Origin: Adiantum capillus-veneris
Taxonomy: Eukaryota > Streptophyta > Polypodiopsida > Polypodiales > Pteridaceae
Reading direction: 5' to 3'
DNA length: 64,000 nucleotides
NCBI GenBank assembly: GCA_014529385.2
Contig: CM043957.1
Coordinates: forward strand, 69,222,503-69,286,502
Below are positions 32,862 through 58,480 of the stretch, piece after piece. The notes beneath the pieces were generated by a model, which saw nothing but the letters and a program-made list of their open reading frames with translations, had not been told where the DNA came from and ran no database searches. The translations under genes and the position numbers were made by a program. Within the stretch, counting starts at the first letter, position 1. Each line of letters starts with the position of its first letter.

Positions 32862-33003
32862 TCCCCCCCCCCCCCCCCTTCCCCTCTTTCACCCGCATCA
32901 CTCTTCTCTAACTCCCTTGCTTGGATCTCCCCTCTCCCACCCTGCACCTGCTATGCGCTCCCAGCTTCTCCTCCCATGCATCCATCACTCCCCCCCCCCC
33001 CGC
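32862..33003. repeat. Pyrimidine-rich tract with poly(C) runs
   Basis: Runs of C (about 17 at 32,862-32,878 and about 12 at 32,990-33,001) lie in a CT-rich stretch upstream of NBP35. Confidence 0.85.
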
Positions 33004-33015
33004 TCTCCCTTCCTA

Positions 33016-33017
<2 letters not shown>

Positions 33018-33047
<30 letters not shown>
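33018..33047. repeat. (GA)n microsatellite
   Basis: About 30 bp of GA. Confidence 0.97.
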
Positions 33048-33050
<3 letters not shown>

Positions 33051-33132
33051 CTTCATCCCCACAAGCACCGAGCGCCTAGAGCAAGCCATGCAAAGGCCAC
33101 GAAGAGAGACAACCTCCACATACCCATGATCT

Positions 33133-33133
<1 letters not shown>

Positions 33134-33184
<51 letters not shown>

Positions 33185-33251
33185 GCTTCATCCGCACAAG
33201 CACCATGCAAAGGCCACTGGGAGAGAGAGAGAGAGAGAGAAAAAGAGAGAG
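33134..33251. repeat. (CA)n at 33,134-33,180 and (GA)n at 33,221-33,251
   Basis: The two arrays are separated by gaggcttcatccgcacaagc and its continuation. A near copy of this spacer (cttcatccccacaagcacc) follows the GA array at 33,018-33,047. A microsatellite-plus-spacer block of about 140 bp has thus been duplicated upstream of NBP35. Confidence 0.9.
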
Positions 33252-33411
33252 ATCTTTTCAAATTCCCACTAGGCTATTTGGGATTTAAAATAAATCGTTG
33301 GCCAGAAACGTGTTTGAAAATGAAAATAGTGCTGTTACCTACAGGCCCAATTCTTTTTGGCAGGCTTTTGATAAGCATAGTTTCACTTTTCGCCTTGTTG
33401 GAAGGAGAAAC
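33252..33411 (+). promoter_or_regulatory. Putative NBP35 core promoter / 5' UTR
   Basis: This is the first non-repetitive DNA upstream of the NBP35 ATG. It holds a TATA-like word (tttaaaataaat, 33,282-33,293) and a low-GC leader. The function is inferred from position only. Confidence 0.35.
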
Positions 33412-46105
<12,694 letters not shown>

Positions 46106-46330
46106 TGATGTTAAGCATATGTTGGCAGTTGCTTTGGATGGAGTGCTTTAACCAACAGGATGGTTGAGAATATAGTGTAATCATTAGAGCATGGCCAAGA
46201 GTCATAGGCAGCATTGAAAGTACAGAAAGGGAGAGACTTCCTTGTGCCGGCTTTTGTAAATATATTTGAGTCATGCTGAAGAACTTTTTTTTTGAGTTAA
46301 AGAGCTTTATTACATTTATTTGTGATAGTG
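46106..46330 (+). other. NBP35 3' UTR and probable termination region
   Basis: T-rich sequence follows the stop codon. AATAA-like and tgtaaatatat words occur at 46,102-46,107 and 46,255-46,266. No precise polyadenylation site can be chosen by eye. Confidence 0.4.
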
Positions 46331-49300
46331 GCATTTAATTGTCTTTTATGTACAGTATTGGCACAAGTGTCTGAGGTGAGTGGTCAGTTTTTCTTTTTGT
46401 GTTCCCTGACAGTTTTTAGATATTTTAAATCACAGGATGGTCAGCACAAGTAATTTTGTGATCTTTTTGGTTCTTGATTGTGAGCTCTATCATCTAATTT
46501 TGCTAGCGCAAGAACAAGTCATTGTGCTGAACAATGAATGTTTTGTCGTGCTCAGTCAATGTGCAAGTTGGTGTAACTGATGTAAAACTTCACCTTTTTG
46601 CTGTTGCTTAGAAAAAAGATCATTTTAAATATGTACGGTCGTGTTTCATAATTGTTCATTTGTTTTTAAATATGCCAATACAATAATAGGCATTGCATTG
46701 CATCAACGATGTTGATAGAAAAACTCTGTTTGAAGATTATTTAAAGTCATGAGGACCTTCAAAATGGTGAAAGGCTTGTTTAGTCTACATGTTACTTTCT
46801 TTGCAAATGCCTTTGTTTACAAAAGGAGTATTTTTGCATGTCTCAAGACTCGCAATCTCTTTTTCTGTAAACTGGTGGTATGAGCAACATTAGCTTGTAT
46901 CTGTCAATGTGGGATGTGTTGCTTCTTAAGAGCTGCCATCATTGTAAGGATGCACTTAATCTGTCGTTTCATGCTTTAGTGTCATGGCGTGCATATTGCC
47001 TCCTTAAAGCGTCATATCATGCTTTAGTATGATGATATGCATTACAAAGACATTCATTGAATGTTTTCTGGTGTACATATATATATGCATACTTGTGTAG
47101 GTATGTCTTATGTATGTGAGTACTCTAATGCTTCAAATATCAGACTACTCACTAAACTGTAAGTGTCTTAAGAATGTGCTCTACCCCAATGCATGACATG
47201 CCATGAAGAAATTGCATTGAAAAGCAACAGTTATTTCTGAAAATTGCTCTCTAGATATTTCAATTAGTTGATTACAGTTAAGGAAGGGAGGAGATAGACG
47301 TGTCAAGGGGTGCCAATTTGCATGGATACATGGTTGCAGCGGTAACAGCAGGAGAGTAAGTTTGGTAGGTACTTAAAAGGGGTTGAACTTAAATGTGCCC
47401 ACACATGATGTCAAGATTGTTATTATATGTGGCTCCGTGAAAGATATCGGCCTTTTTGCTTGAAGGACCAAGATAGTTTTCTTATGTTCCTCAAAATTAT
47501 CCTTTTGTAAACAAACAAAGAGCAAAATAACATTTAGTGTTGTGAGAGCGATCCCCAAGCATCTAAAGTTGCATCCAAAAACACCGGTTGGCTACATTAG
47601 ACGCGATCAAGGTAATCAAAATAACGCAATTGTGGGGAAACTTGTAAATAAGCAGGCTAGCATGTGGCAATCATCAATATTATTAGTGGAGTGCAGGGCA
47701 ACATGAAAACATCATTTCAAAGAAATTTAAGAGATCTCTCCCTCAATCTCAAGCATTGAGACTATTCCAGATATCAAATTGTGTGCCGCCACCCCAAAAC
47801 AATTGTATCCATAAGCACAAACCTTTCTATAAAAACAAGATAATAGTTGCTTCATCTAATATATGTATCTACATAAAAATGCTTTTGTTAAATATAGAGC
47901 CACTTCTATATCAAATTCTTGTTTCTTAGTTCCTTATCCAACTAGCACCTCATCAAGAAAATCAGATGTAGAGTTATTACAACAAATTTCAAGCATTCTA
48001 AGAAAAAATGTAAAAGTAATTGACACACATGAGTCATTGCATTGCACAAAAGGTAGCTAGACAATTGTTCTAAACTATTCAAATGTGGCAAATAAAATGT
48101 TGACCTCCTTTATGGAGAGAACAAAGGTATTTTTCTAGGAGGTTAAAGTTGGCTAGTGCACACAACAAAATGCCCAAAATAAGGCTCATCTAAGCTAACA
48201 TAATATAGCAGAAGGGGGAGCCCTTCACGTGTCAAAATCTGTGACATAAAGGCTAAACTCCAAAACTAAGAGAAGCCCTTGTGCACGCGATAAAGAGAGA
48301 GAGAGAGAGAGAGAGGCCGCTGAAGGCGGCCGGCCGTACTAGTGGAAATTAAGGCAATATTGGGGAAGATCTAGCTTGATTAAAAATTTGGCTTGTTCCA
48401 TAATTGTTGGTGCATAATAGATGGCCTTCTTTTCTTTGATCCATCAAAATCATCTTAAATCTAGCTATTGACATGCCACATAGGAAAAGTGTTAACAATG
48501 GAACTATTGATAAGCAAACATACAAGTATTTTATAGCCATGTTGAAATGTGTAACGGTTAATAAAAAGATGTCCAAGATTGGGCTTCTAAGATGTTGAGA
48601 AAAATTGCTAATGTAAGTACCTTTTTGAAAGGCAATATTTGAACCTACTACAATTTCTACCTCGAGCCTGCAAGCCAAATGCTAAGAAATCTCTTCTTAA
48701 AAGACCTTCCATGTTTGAAGAACTAAAGTAAGATCTTTGGCCCTGTTGTCAAAAGGCCAAAGATCTTAGTGTCATGATTTCCCAAAAAAAAAAAAATGTG
48801 GTCCACCAAGTCACGCATGCATTCATGACGAGAAAATCATATTCACGAGAAGAGGATCAAAAGATTTCCACAAAGTCAAGCGTGTATTCAAGACGAGAAA
48901 ATAGAAGGATGAACTCCAGTAATAGAAAATCCACCAGCTCCCAAGCACAAGAAGCTTGGAGGAGGCATGATTACAATATGCTTTTAGAAAGAGGGAAAGT
49001 GGAGATGGAGCTCTAACCTATTGTGATCTCTTCTTAGCTCAAAGTCAACAGCTTTGAACATCGTGAGTTTGACAAGAATCGCTATGTCAAGATGCGTCTA
49101 AATGTCAAAAGGACTAAATTCACCACAATCAACAATATCAAGGCCCAACAAACTCCAAGCTTCTAGAAGTCTAATGATGAGCATGGAATTCATTTACATT
49201 TTCTCACCACCTTTTCCATGTTTAATGATAATAGAAATCTATCATGATTTTACTAAAGATGTAAAATGACAACTAGTTTCTTGACTGTAGATATTGAAAT

Positions 49301-49343
49301 CATCTTCCCTAACAAGGATTAGAATTTCACAATCACACAAGGA
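46331..49343. other. Intergenic stretch without recognisable gene
   Basis: AT-rich unique-looking DNA with no frame carrying a known motif. A short (GA)n lies at 48,292-48,315. The frames at 48,349-48,678 (minus) and 48,774-49,016 (plus) show no domain. Confidence 0.6.
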
Positions 49344-49642
49344 TTGTGAGCAAACAATGCAAACTTTATCCCTAAAGCTTAGATGTGCCCCAAGCACTTC
49401 CAAACCAACTTCAACAAGTCAACTACCTTCCATTAATGGCCAAACCAAAAGAGTACATAAAGTGATGGAAAAGTTTTTCTACGACAAGGAATTGTTGTGA
49501 GCAAACAATGCAGACTTTACTTCTGAAGCCCCAAGCAACTAGAAAACAACTTCAACCAATCTAACCACCTTCCACCTAATGGCCAAACCAAAAGAGTGCA
49601 ATAAGGCATTGGAAAAATTTTATTGCAGCAAGGAGCCTAGCC
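49344..49642. repeat. Tandem duplication, two units of about 151 bp
   Basis: gtgagcaaacaatgcaRact opens both units (49,346 and 49,497). Each continues with ccccaagca, acaacttcaac-type and aatggccaaaccaaaagagt words. Confidence 0.88.
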
Positions 49643-52384
49643 AATGGATTTTCTATCTTGAAGGGTTCGCACATTAACATTTTGCTTTGTGAAGGAGGAT
49701 CAACATTTCATAATTTTAATGCTTGCCAAAAGACTACTTATCCATGCAAATTCAGTGCTTGGGATAGAGGTCTTGAAGCAAATGCATCAAGAACTAACTA
49801 CATGGATAATAAGAATCAGGGTGCTAGACCAAAAACAAGATCAAGTTACTAGACCAAATAAAAGGATAATTTCTACAACAAGAGAAGAATTTTGTTCATA
49901 TCTTTACTCTTGTGAAGCGGTTGATCCCTTCAAGAGTTTCAATTTGCAATGAATGATTGGGCCTATGAATTTTACCTACCTCAAGGAACTATAATGTCTT
50001 ATGTCAATTTGTCAAAATAAATTCATGTTTAGCTCAAACTAGATAATGTGTTTGCAAGCAATATAAAACCAAATGAACACGGTCCACAAAGGCAAAGAGG
50101 GAAAACCATAGGAGGAGATTGGCTTGTGACCACCTTACTCCTCAACTAAAATTTGCATTGTAAGGCCATCGTGTAAAGTTCAAAGGGTATTTTCTTTTTT
50201 TTTCCTCACTTAAAAATATATTATCTTGGCAATTCTTGAATGCTATTAGCTGAATGTACACTTTACATCAGATACTCTTTCATATATTGCTTGACCCATT
50301 TTTAAAGCTTTTCTATATTGTCCTAGTAAATAAAATTAATGTCTTGGAAGGCTGTTGAGAATTTCAAGAAGTTGTTTTTTTGAAAGGGCCCCCACTGAGG
50401 AAAGCTGTGAGAAAAAAATGAGATTCGAGTTTCTCCCTCCAGCACTCATCAAAGCATCTGCTAGGACAATAGCTAATGTACTGTATCATGTAAAGCACAC
50501 CTTTGAAACTATGCCATTGCATCAAATACAAAGCACCCTGAAACTTGGAGGAAAATTGATGAGAGAAATGTGACTTAACCCGCTTGATAAATGGAATTAT
50601 TGATAATCAACAGCTCGTGAAAGAAGGTGAACACAAAGCCCTCTCACGGTTTTAACTCCATGCAAGAAGGTATTTTTTAGAACAACTATAATTGTGTAAG
50701 GCATCAACTAAAAACCTTCAGCCAACCACTCCAACAAAGGCAAGGTACCTTTTGCAAGCGCGCACGCGCACACACACACACACACGTCGCACGTGCACGC
50801 ACGCACACGCACACAATGTACGGCTACCTCTCTTCTTCTCTAAGGCATTTTTTGGCATGTCAAAAAGATGCGACATAGGATTCAGTCCACTTTAGGTCAA
50901 AACTCAATCTACGTCTGATTCATGAGACAAAAAATGTACCTCAAATTGAGGGTTGAGATTTTCAAGGCTTGGTCAATAAATCTACCACAATAATTTTTTG
51001 CCAAGTAATCAATTGTCTACATTTGCAGGTGGCAGTTTTCACATATCTATAGGTCCCTCGGGTTACATGGGGCAGGGTTACATTGCTCTGCACCGCACAC
51101 TAGTGGACATTAGATAGCTATCAAAGATTTACCGGATCATCCACACACGTTTTGATGGAAGTGTTTGACATGAGCCTTAGTGATAACTCTAATTTTTCAA
51201 AGGGGGGAGATAATTCTAATGGGAAAAATAAATAATTTAAACACTCTTGAGTACCTTTCTTTAAAGCTGCATGTGCAAGACCAATTTTATCAGGAGTAGG
51301 GATTCAATGCTACCAGGGTGGTTTCTGATGTTACACATTAATTTTGCCCCAGTACACTATTAATCTCTCCAATAATATTGATGTGTCTTCCTTCATATAG
51401 AGTTGATATGGTCTTCTCACATAGGTCCTTTATTCCTCTAATTCGTCGGAGTGCAGCCTCCTGCAACAAAAAACAAATTGCACAAGTATGTGAGGGTCAA
51501 ATCCAAAAACAAAACAAAGTGAACAGCACACAAATAAGAAGGGGAGGCTTAATGAATCCCTTATTCACTCAATGAAGTCCTTTTGTTCGTAGAACTCCTT
51601 GGAGTTCCTCACTAATGTCAAAATGTTAATGGATATGCCTGCTAGCCGGTAGTTTCCTCGTCAGCCCTGGCCGCAACTGTTCAATTTACTGGACCTGTTT
51701 GGCTGGTAAACTCTACATCTGTTGCATCATCACGATTTGCTATGAAACTTGTGCAATGGCTGCAGCATATGTAACTACACCGGTTCTGTTCTTTTCCTTT
51801 TGAGTTGTCAGAGAGGTGCACATAGTGTACACGCACACACATTCCACGTTGCACATGTTGGTCCTCCAAGCTCAACACAAAACATGAAAAAAAGAAAAGG
51901 ATTTCATGCATGCAATTCAGCTTCACACATCCAATCATCATTGCTACCCCACAGGCACTTGTGCCTTACCCTCTCTCGTTGTTGTGATATTGTCAAGACA
52001 GACTCAGAGTTTATAGTGATTCAAATGGTAGTGGCCTTGGACATTAGTACTCCACAAGCGAGACATTTAGAAAACGATATCACATCGTTCAGCTGTCCCA
52101 CACCACAAAGTGGCTGGTATGGTGACAAGAGACACAAACCTGATTGCAACAAAATATTCATGGAATTCGTATGCACAGAGTCAGACACGCAGGACACTCA
52201 AATGCCTGAGGTGAAGAAAAAACGAGCCTACCTAGCTAAGCTCCTACTTAAGATACTTAAAATATCTAAGGTGCACGATAGCAGTAGGTATGGCAGTTAA
52301 GAATATGTGACCAAGCTAATCAATTTCAATTTTGAAAGAAAGAACGATTCTTAGGGTAGGATTCTCAGCGATTTGTTAGAGGCT
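49643..52384. other. Stretch without recognisable gene
   Basis: No supported gene. A CA/CG-alternating run (50,758-50,816) is a short Z-DNA-type tract. The 183-residue frame at 51,749-52,300 has no motif I recognise and sits beside the gypsy RT remnant, so it may be decayed element sequence. Confidence 0.55.
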
Positions 52385-52600
52385 AAATGCAAATGCTTTT
52401 TATGTTCCTCAAGCCATTTGAAAACCAAAATATTATCAAAGAAGACGATCACACAATCCCGATGATTGATCAAGATTCTATTCATCATACGATTGAAACT
52501 AGCAGGTGCGTTTTTGAGACCAAAAGGCATAACAAGAAATTCATAGTGACCACTTAAAATGCAGTCTTATGGATGTCAGATTTATGCATCCTGATTTGAT
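52385..52600 (-). pseudogene. Ty3/gypsy reverse transcriptase remnant
   Basis: The minus strand reads [14 protein letters not shown], then [20 protein letters not shown], then [21 protein letters not shown]. This is the central RT palm of a Ty3/gypsy element. The catalytic pair reads FFDN instead of the usual (Y/F)xDD, and one stop occurs after TAF. No flanking domains of the element were recognised. Confidence 0.9.
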
Positions 52601-53169
52601 TGTAAGGCAGCCCCCTCTCCCAATAACATCAACAGACACACAGCACAATCTCTGTATACCACTCATTGTAGCATTCTGCTAACAATTTGTATACGGCATT
52701 GGATGCGGCTGATAGACTAAAGGCATGATCATCAGAGCCTTAAAGCAGAGTCTCGTTTACATGTACAGCAGAGTCTCATAGGGCCATTATGTCATATTCG
52801 AGGGCTTAACTTGAATATTCTTGCATGGGTGCTCTTTCTTTTTCTTACTCACCACACCCTAAACAAGGCGAAGGGTGGTTGCATTGGCATTCTAAGACAA
52901 TAAGACAAGAAGGAAGTTTACAAACATTAAGGCATATTGACATTCTAAAACCATAAAATGAAAAAAGGTTATATGATGCTATGAAATGAAGGGATCCATT
53001 GATAAATTAAGAAAAAAGGGATTGATGTGAGGCTATCAAATGAAGGGATCCGTTTGCAAACTCAGAAACACATGAGATTTCAAGGGTTCACACGCAAAGG
53101 TAGTCAAAAATTGGTTAATGATTAGATATTCAAATGTACGCCTAAATCCCTTCTTCACTAAAGCTTGTC

Positions 53170-53492
53170 CTTCATTCAGGATGGACGAGAATGAATACAT
53201 TGCTGCTTTGTGGAATTCTGCAAATCTTGTAATACGATGAAGATGCTATGGGCCAGTCTTATGAGGAGATTGAAGTGCTGCGAAACCCCGAGGGCATGCC
53301 AGGTGCAGTTGTCAGCACCACGGGTTAAGGGTTTCCCACTCTCACCCACTCTCTTCAATCTACGCACTGATGAACCTTTTGATTTGATGGATGGATTGGA
53401 TGGGCTAGTGTCAACCAAAGGCTTCCGGGACCCACACTACATTCCTTTTGTACTGATTACATATGGACATATGTATGAGAAAGAACCTTGAA
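53170..53492 (+). pseudogene. LINE reverse transcriptase remnant
   Basis: The plus frame contains VKGFPLSPTLFNLRTDEPFD, matching the QGCPLSPTLF box of LINE RT. KGFRDPHYIPFVLITYGHMY follows in place of the YADD region. Upstream, about 35 residues (TMKMLWASLMRRLKC) are weakly RT-like. The catalytic Asp pair is gone. It most resembles the 5.6-6.8 kb copy in wording, but the fragment is short. Confidence 0.75.
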
Positions 53493-53858
53493 AAAACTAA
53501 AGCGATAGGGTTCTAGAAATGGAGATAAACACCACACAAGTATAGGGAATCAATCTGACCATAAGTATCCATCTGGTGCAGAGTTGTGGTATGCCAAGTT
53601 ACAAGAGGTAATAGGTATGATTATTGAGAGTTAGTTTTTTTTGGCCCACATTTACTGATACGAGAATATGCAACCTTGGGGGCCCGAGACAGAATGAAAA
53701 TGCAGTCAAGTTCAGGAACAGCATAAGTTATGGTTGTTTTACTTATGTTGGTCACCCTGATGATCTTACATGAGTCACAAATATGGGATGGGTACCTAGC
53801 TAAACAAGGCTGGGGAACCTAGCTAAACGAGGCAGACCATGTTGGCATACTGCATGGC

Positions 53859-53888
53859 ATGCGGAACGAGAATGGGAATGGGAACGGC
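53859..53888 (+). repeat. Short GGAACGRGAATGGG-type repeat
   Basis: gcggaacgagaatgggaatg plus ggaacgg: the same motif as the minisatellite at 36,220-36,324, preceded there too by atgc. Confidence 0.8.
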
Positions 53889-53891
53889 CAA

Positions 53892-56690
53892 ATGCACCAA
53901 GCCAGCTCAATGCAGTAGGATATCTAAATATTAGAAGCCTCTTAACACAAGTAGCGCAATAATGATCCCAATGGCAACAGTTCTTGCTACCACTCGCGTA
54001 TCCAATGCTAACTGAAAGTTCATTAGAACTCTCTTAAACCACAAACTCAGCAAACTGGTAGCACCCCCTTATCAGAAGGGTAGTGTCAAAACGAGCCGCT
54101 GTATTGTGCCTTTACTTTCGATAACCCCTCCACATATTTCTTCTTAAGAAATACAAACTAGTGATAGAAATAAGCATACTTATCTTGTTCTAAAAGAGCT
54201 ATTTTTAGAAGGTCGCCCTTGAATTCATTTTGAAGCCGGAGTCGTGGCTTGTGCTTTTTGGGTTGGATTCCCTAGTGGCAGAGAACTTTTTCGGTTCATT
54301 GAATTTCCTATTTGCAGTACAGGTGTTTTACAGTATGTTCCTAATTTTGTTGAAAATACATCATCTTGGCTGAAGCCACTCAAACTGGCCCAAGTGTACA
54401 GCAGAGTCCATTGAGAGCTTGATGTATAACAAGAAAACAAGAGACAAACTTTTACCACTTCTTGCCCTAGTTGTATACCTGTTTTGGCCATGTTGCTGAC
54501 AGCATATTTCGTAACTCCAATTGTTTTTGTCCCAGTTCTTTTAAATTTTCCAAAAGTTTTGACTCTTGCTGCTGCTTTTGGAGCAATGACTCTTCAAGTC
54601 GCTTCAAAAATCTGCTCAAAAACAACAATTGCAGACTTCACAATAATTTTTATTTCTTTGTGCATGTGCATGCGTTTTCCACAGAATAGACGTGTGAGTT
54701 TATATGAATAACCCAGAAAAACAAAAGTTTATAAGTCTTATCATTGTGAGTGAAAACGTAATGCAAAAACCAACTGAAGCAAAAACACAACAATCACTCC
54801 TACTGCGTGTGTGCGTGCGTGTGCGTGCGTGTGTTCGCAATCTTTGCTGCCTGCAACTATCGGGTTAGAAATCGGACATCGTATGTAAGGTTTATGTTAA
54901 TTTTATGGTAAAGACCTTAAGATAAGGGGAAGGTTTTGGCCTGAACCTCTATGTCTAGGAAAGCCGGTTAACAAATTTTTACGGCCCTCAAAATTCCACG
55001 GTAAGAGGCTCATGCTACAGCCAAGGCCAAACCGCAACCAAAAACAGAGAGACGACAAATTTGATAGTGCAAAAAGTAGAGGTGCACGACCAAAAAAAGC
55101 AACGTGAAACGAAGAGGTTGAAAAGCATGCACCCAAATCAGCGAGCCTTGGAGGGCTAGATGAAGGGGACAGAGAGGGACGCAACAAGTGGAACAAGAAA
55201 ACTTGCAGCAAAACCTCTGCGCAGTGACGAGAGCAGAGCACTCGTCCAGACTTTGCAACTGCACAAGACTGAAAAATGGCTCCCCCCAAGGCCATTCATT
55301 TATAGGCTCTTGGCCTCTTGCTTTTACACATGCTCAAAAGCATGTCACTATTTTTAAAGCTCTTCCAAGGTCGATGCTTTATGTAACTGGCGCCAAAAGC
55401 TCTCCGTTGTCCAGATGCCATGTCAACACCCGGATTTCCCACGGCAACTTACATCACAAAGACCGCCATAAGAGCCGGGTCGCACCCAGGTTAGTGGGGG
55501 GAGTGGAAACCCAGAGTCGCACCCAGCCTCTTTCAGAACCATGGTCTGTGGCGCCTTCTGTCGACCAGCTCGTGTGCTTTGCTTTCATTGACTCAGGAAT
55601 TCCTACGTCCCTGGAGGAAGCAGCTAGCCCTTAATACTCGCTTAATCCCCCCCTTTTTCAAAGTGGTAGCGGGGTTAGTAGAAGCCTTTGGATTCTCTGC
55701 AGAGCTTTTCAGACTTGCTGAAAATGGTGAATGACTTCCTTCTACTTCCCCCACTCCTCCTGGGCGTGACCCGGCTCTAAATCACAGATTTATACGACCA
55801 GTTTTCCATCCTTTTCCTTGGTGCCGTTCCCAATTGACTCTTCCTCCTCTCTCCAAGTCCAATCTAGCCACGGAAGTTTCCGTACAATGTACGAATGCCC
55901 ATATCGTACAAATACTGTGTACTCTACAACCGTACTATATGACCGTATGAGACAATTCACCATAGGATATTTATATCTTAAGAGTTATTAATAATTGCCT
56001 TCCCGAAAGAAGCTACAAGTAGAAAAGTATCCAAAATTTCTCTCTCATTATAGACTAGAAGTGTATCACTCTTGACCATTTGCAAGCCGTCAAAACCTTG
56101 GCCTCATACTTCCTCGTCAACCATAATGAAAAAAATAACCTCGTGAACCCCACCGAGTTGTGAGGTATATGAGAAAAGTGTTGACCATCAAGTTTATCAT
56201 TGCCTTTCACATGAGAGGCCGCCTTTCTCACAATAGAAGCTTCCATAAAGTTGCTACTTTAAAAAGCTTTGTCAAACTGTTTGATTAAGGACAACGCCTT
56301 GTTCGTGCCTTTGAACCAAAAAAAATAAAAATCAAACTAGACACTTTGATCTCCATCCTCTTAGCCTTAAATCATCATACATTGTCGGCCAAAGCAAGTG
56401 GTTCTCCTTTTGCCCAAAAGTAGACTTGTAAATGGGACGTCTATCATCCTCCTCATCTTTCTCATCCTCATCCTCATATTTAGTGCCTTCCATGTCAGCG
56501 AGACTTTTCTTTTATGTGTAGTCTCCTCCACAATTGTTCCTCATCTTCCTCTTCATTAGTAATTAGGTCCCTGTCGTCAAAGTGAATGTTATGTCGTCAA
56601 TGTTTCTTCCTAGAAACATGTGCTTCGCCTCTAGATCCCTTTTCTGCGCCCAAGTAGCCTAGAAAAGACTTGGACTTATGGCTCTTGCAA
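53892..56690. other. Stretch without recognisable gene
   Basis: Frames at 54,225-54,491, 54,903-55,295 and 55,160-55,634 show no domain. The sequence at 55,420-55,660 has a gag-leader or LTR feel (repeated gtcgcaccca at 55,478 and 55,515) but no ends. A (tg/cg)n run lies at 54,803-54,835. On the minus strand at 56,250-56,690 an acidic frame (KYEDEDEKDEEDD) precedes the LINE insertion site; I cannot name it. Confidence 0.5.
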
Positions 56691-56698
56691 GTCGATGA
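56691..56698. repeat. LINE target-site duplication, left copy
   Basis: gtcgatga, repeated directly after the poly(A) tail at 62,955-62,962. Two preceding A bases may extend the match. Confidence 0.8.
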
Positions 56699-56957
56699 AT
56701 CGATGAGGTAACATTCTAGACGCCAAAGCGCCCGCTACTGCTGCACTCCCCCCCACCCCCTGCTGCGCCATCGCTGCCCTCTCCGCCAACCCCCCCCCCC
56801 CCCTCCTCGCTGCCCTCGCGCTGCCCCCCGCCCCCGCCCCCGCCTTCCCTTGCGCGCGGCAACCCAGCCCGCCCACCCCCTGCTGCGCGTACCTGTCGCT
56901 GCCCCCAGCTCGGGCCGCCTCCCAGCCCGCCAGCTGCCCCCCTCGCGCCGCCTTTCG

Positions 56958-56959
<2 letters not shown>

Positions 56960-56995
<36 letters not shown>
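56960..56995. repeat. Poly(C) run of about 36 bases
   Basis: An uninterrupted C homopolymer in the LINE 5' region, rare at this length. Its exact size in the genome may differ because such runs are hard to sequence. Confidence 0.9.
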
Positions 56996-56998
<3 letters not shown>

Positions 56999-57019
56999 CC
57001 CCGCCCGCCCGTTGGCCGC

Positions 57020-58480
57020 TGACGAGGTGACTATCAGATCAATTTTGAGACCTCCGAGATGGAGTCCAAGGTCATCGCCATGAGTCCATCGACCATCTGA
57101 GCAGCACGAGCCCACTATCGACAGTGGAGACATGGTTTCGACCCTGCTTCGGATGTTCTAGTAGAGGAGACAGACATCCCCATCTCCATCTGCTTTCCGG
57201 GTTTGCGGAGGGAGTACTTACCACTTTTGTCCAGGATCGGCTCAGCCATTGGGACTGTCCTGGAGACACCTCGCACGGCAACCTCAGTAGCTGACAAGCA
57301 ACTGGCATTCCCTCAGTTCGCGTTTTGGTCAGAGACACTCACACGCTCCCGAAGGTTATTCTTCTGCCTCGGGTGAGTGGGGGTTGGTTTAGACAGAGTG
57401 TGGAGTATTCGCGCCTCCCGAACCAATGCTTCATTTGTCGACAGATGAGCCATCTAGCGAAGGCCTGTCCACAGAGGAGGCCTCGACCTACACCACAACC
57501 TCAGCCCCAACCTGCAAGGGCTGGCTAGCAGACACAGACAGAGCCACAACGCACACATGCAGAGCCATCCTCTGAGCTTGGGGCTCGAGCGGAGGAGGGA
57601 TCGCAGCAGGTCCGTGGTCGACGACGCCAGGGGCCACAGCGACAGCTTGGCACTCAGAGTGGTCCTCAGGCGCCTACTCAGCAGCAGTGGGTTCCCACGG
57701 GGAACCGGCTTGGTCCTCTTGAGCAAGATGAGGTCCTTGCTCCAACCCCCACCCCAGCTTCACCCTCGACAACCCCTCCCCCTCCAGAGTTCCCCCCCTC
57801 TTCCTCATCCTCCGCCCCGCCTCCTGCTCCTGCCGCCTCCTGCTCCCGCCGCCTCTTTCTCCCGCCCCTCTACTTCTAACCCCCCCCCGCCCCTCTGACG
57901 AGCATTAACATCCGGCGCCGATGGGATTCCTTCGACTACGACTTCACTCGTTTTCTGGGCGACCCCTCAGCATACCATGAGGCAGCCTGCTTCAGGGTCC
58001 ATGTTCTGTTCCTTGCAGCTAGGGGGACAGAGGCCTTGGACTCAGCAGTTGGCTTCTCCTTTCCCCTCTGCGGCAGGGACCAGACAGAGTGGACTCTCGA
58101 CTCAGTGTTGGGATGGTTGCAGACACAGGTCCTAGAGTTCTCTCACCACATGGGAGAACTAGGAGTTACAGACATGCTTCAAACTCTGTGGCTATTGGCC
58201 AAGTTTGCGGTGACACCTCTAGATTCAGCAGGATGTAGACACATTGTGGTTTACTTCTTTGCCGATACACAGTGCTTGCCATGCTATGTATACATTCATG
58301 AGGACTCCTGGACAGAGGAGGTTGCTTTACGTACGGCTCGCTCTGCTTGCGCTTGGGTCAGACACTTATTGCAGTCACGCCTATCTAGTGGACGTTCGAA
58401 TGCGGATTACTCCCCATCCAAGCCAGCCTCGAAGATAGCCCGTCTAGCTGCTGCGGCAGCATCTGTTCTCTCACTCCCCA
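57020..58480 (+). pseudogene. LINE ORF1: DUF4283-like domain and CCHC zinc knuckle
   Basis: Frame from about 57,025 reads GDYQINFETSEMESKVIA, then WRHGFDP..., then IPISICFPGLRREYLPLLSR and IGSAIGTVLETPRTATSVADK. This is the DUF4283-like plan seen in plant L1 ORF1. A shift near 57,315 leads to SVEYSRLPNQCFICRQMSHLAKACP, a C-X2-C-X4-H-X4-C knuckle (57,425-57,470). A Pro/Ser-rich linker follows (57,480-57,900). After it, a further domain beginning RRWDSFDYDFTRFLG (57,915) runs on to about residue 165 of the 58,036-58,707 frame. ORF1 proteins coat LINE RNA. A TGA near 57,099 and two or more shifts break it. Confidence 0.82.

Noticed and set aside
54471-54711. Hydrophobic small frames resembling a membrane protein
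   Set aside because: Two overlapping frames of similar length exist, no homologous motif is seen, and the local AT/T richness alone gives hydrophobic residues.
56716-57133. Gly-rich minus-strand frames over the LINE head
   Set aside because: They are the reverse of poly(C)/GC-rich DNA and of the ORF1 coding strand.
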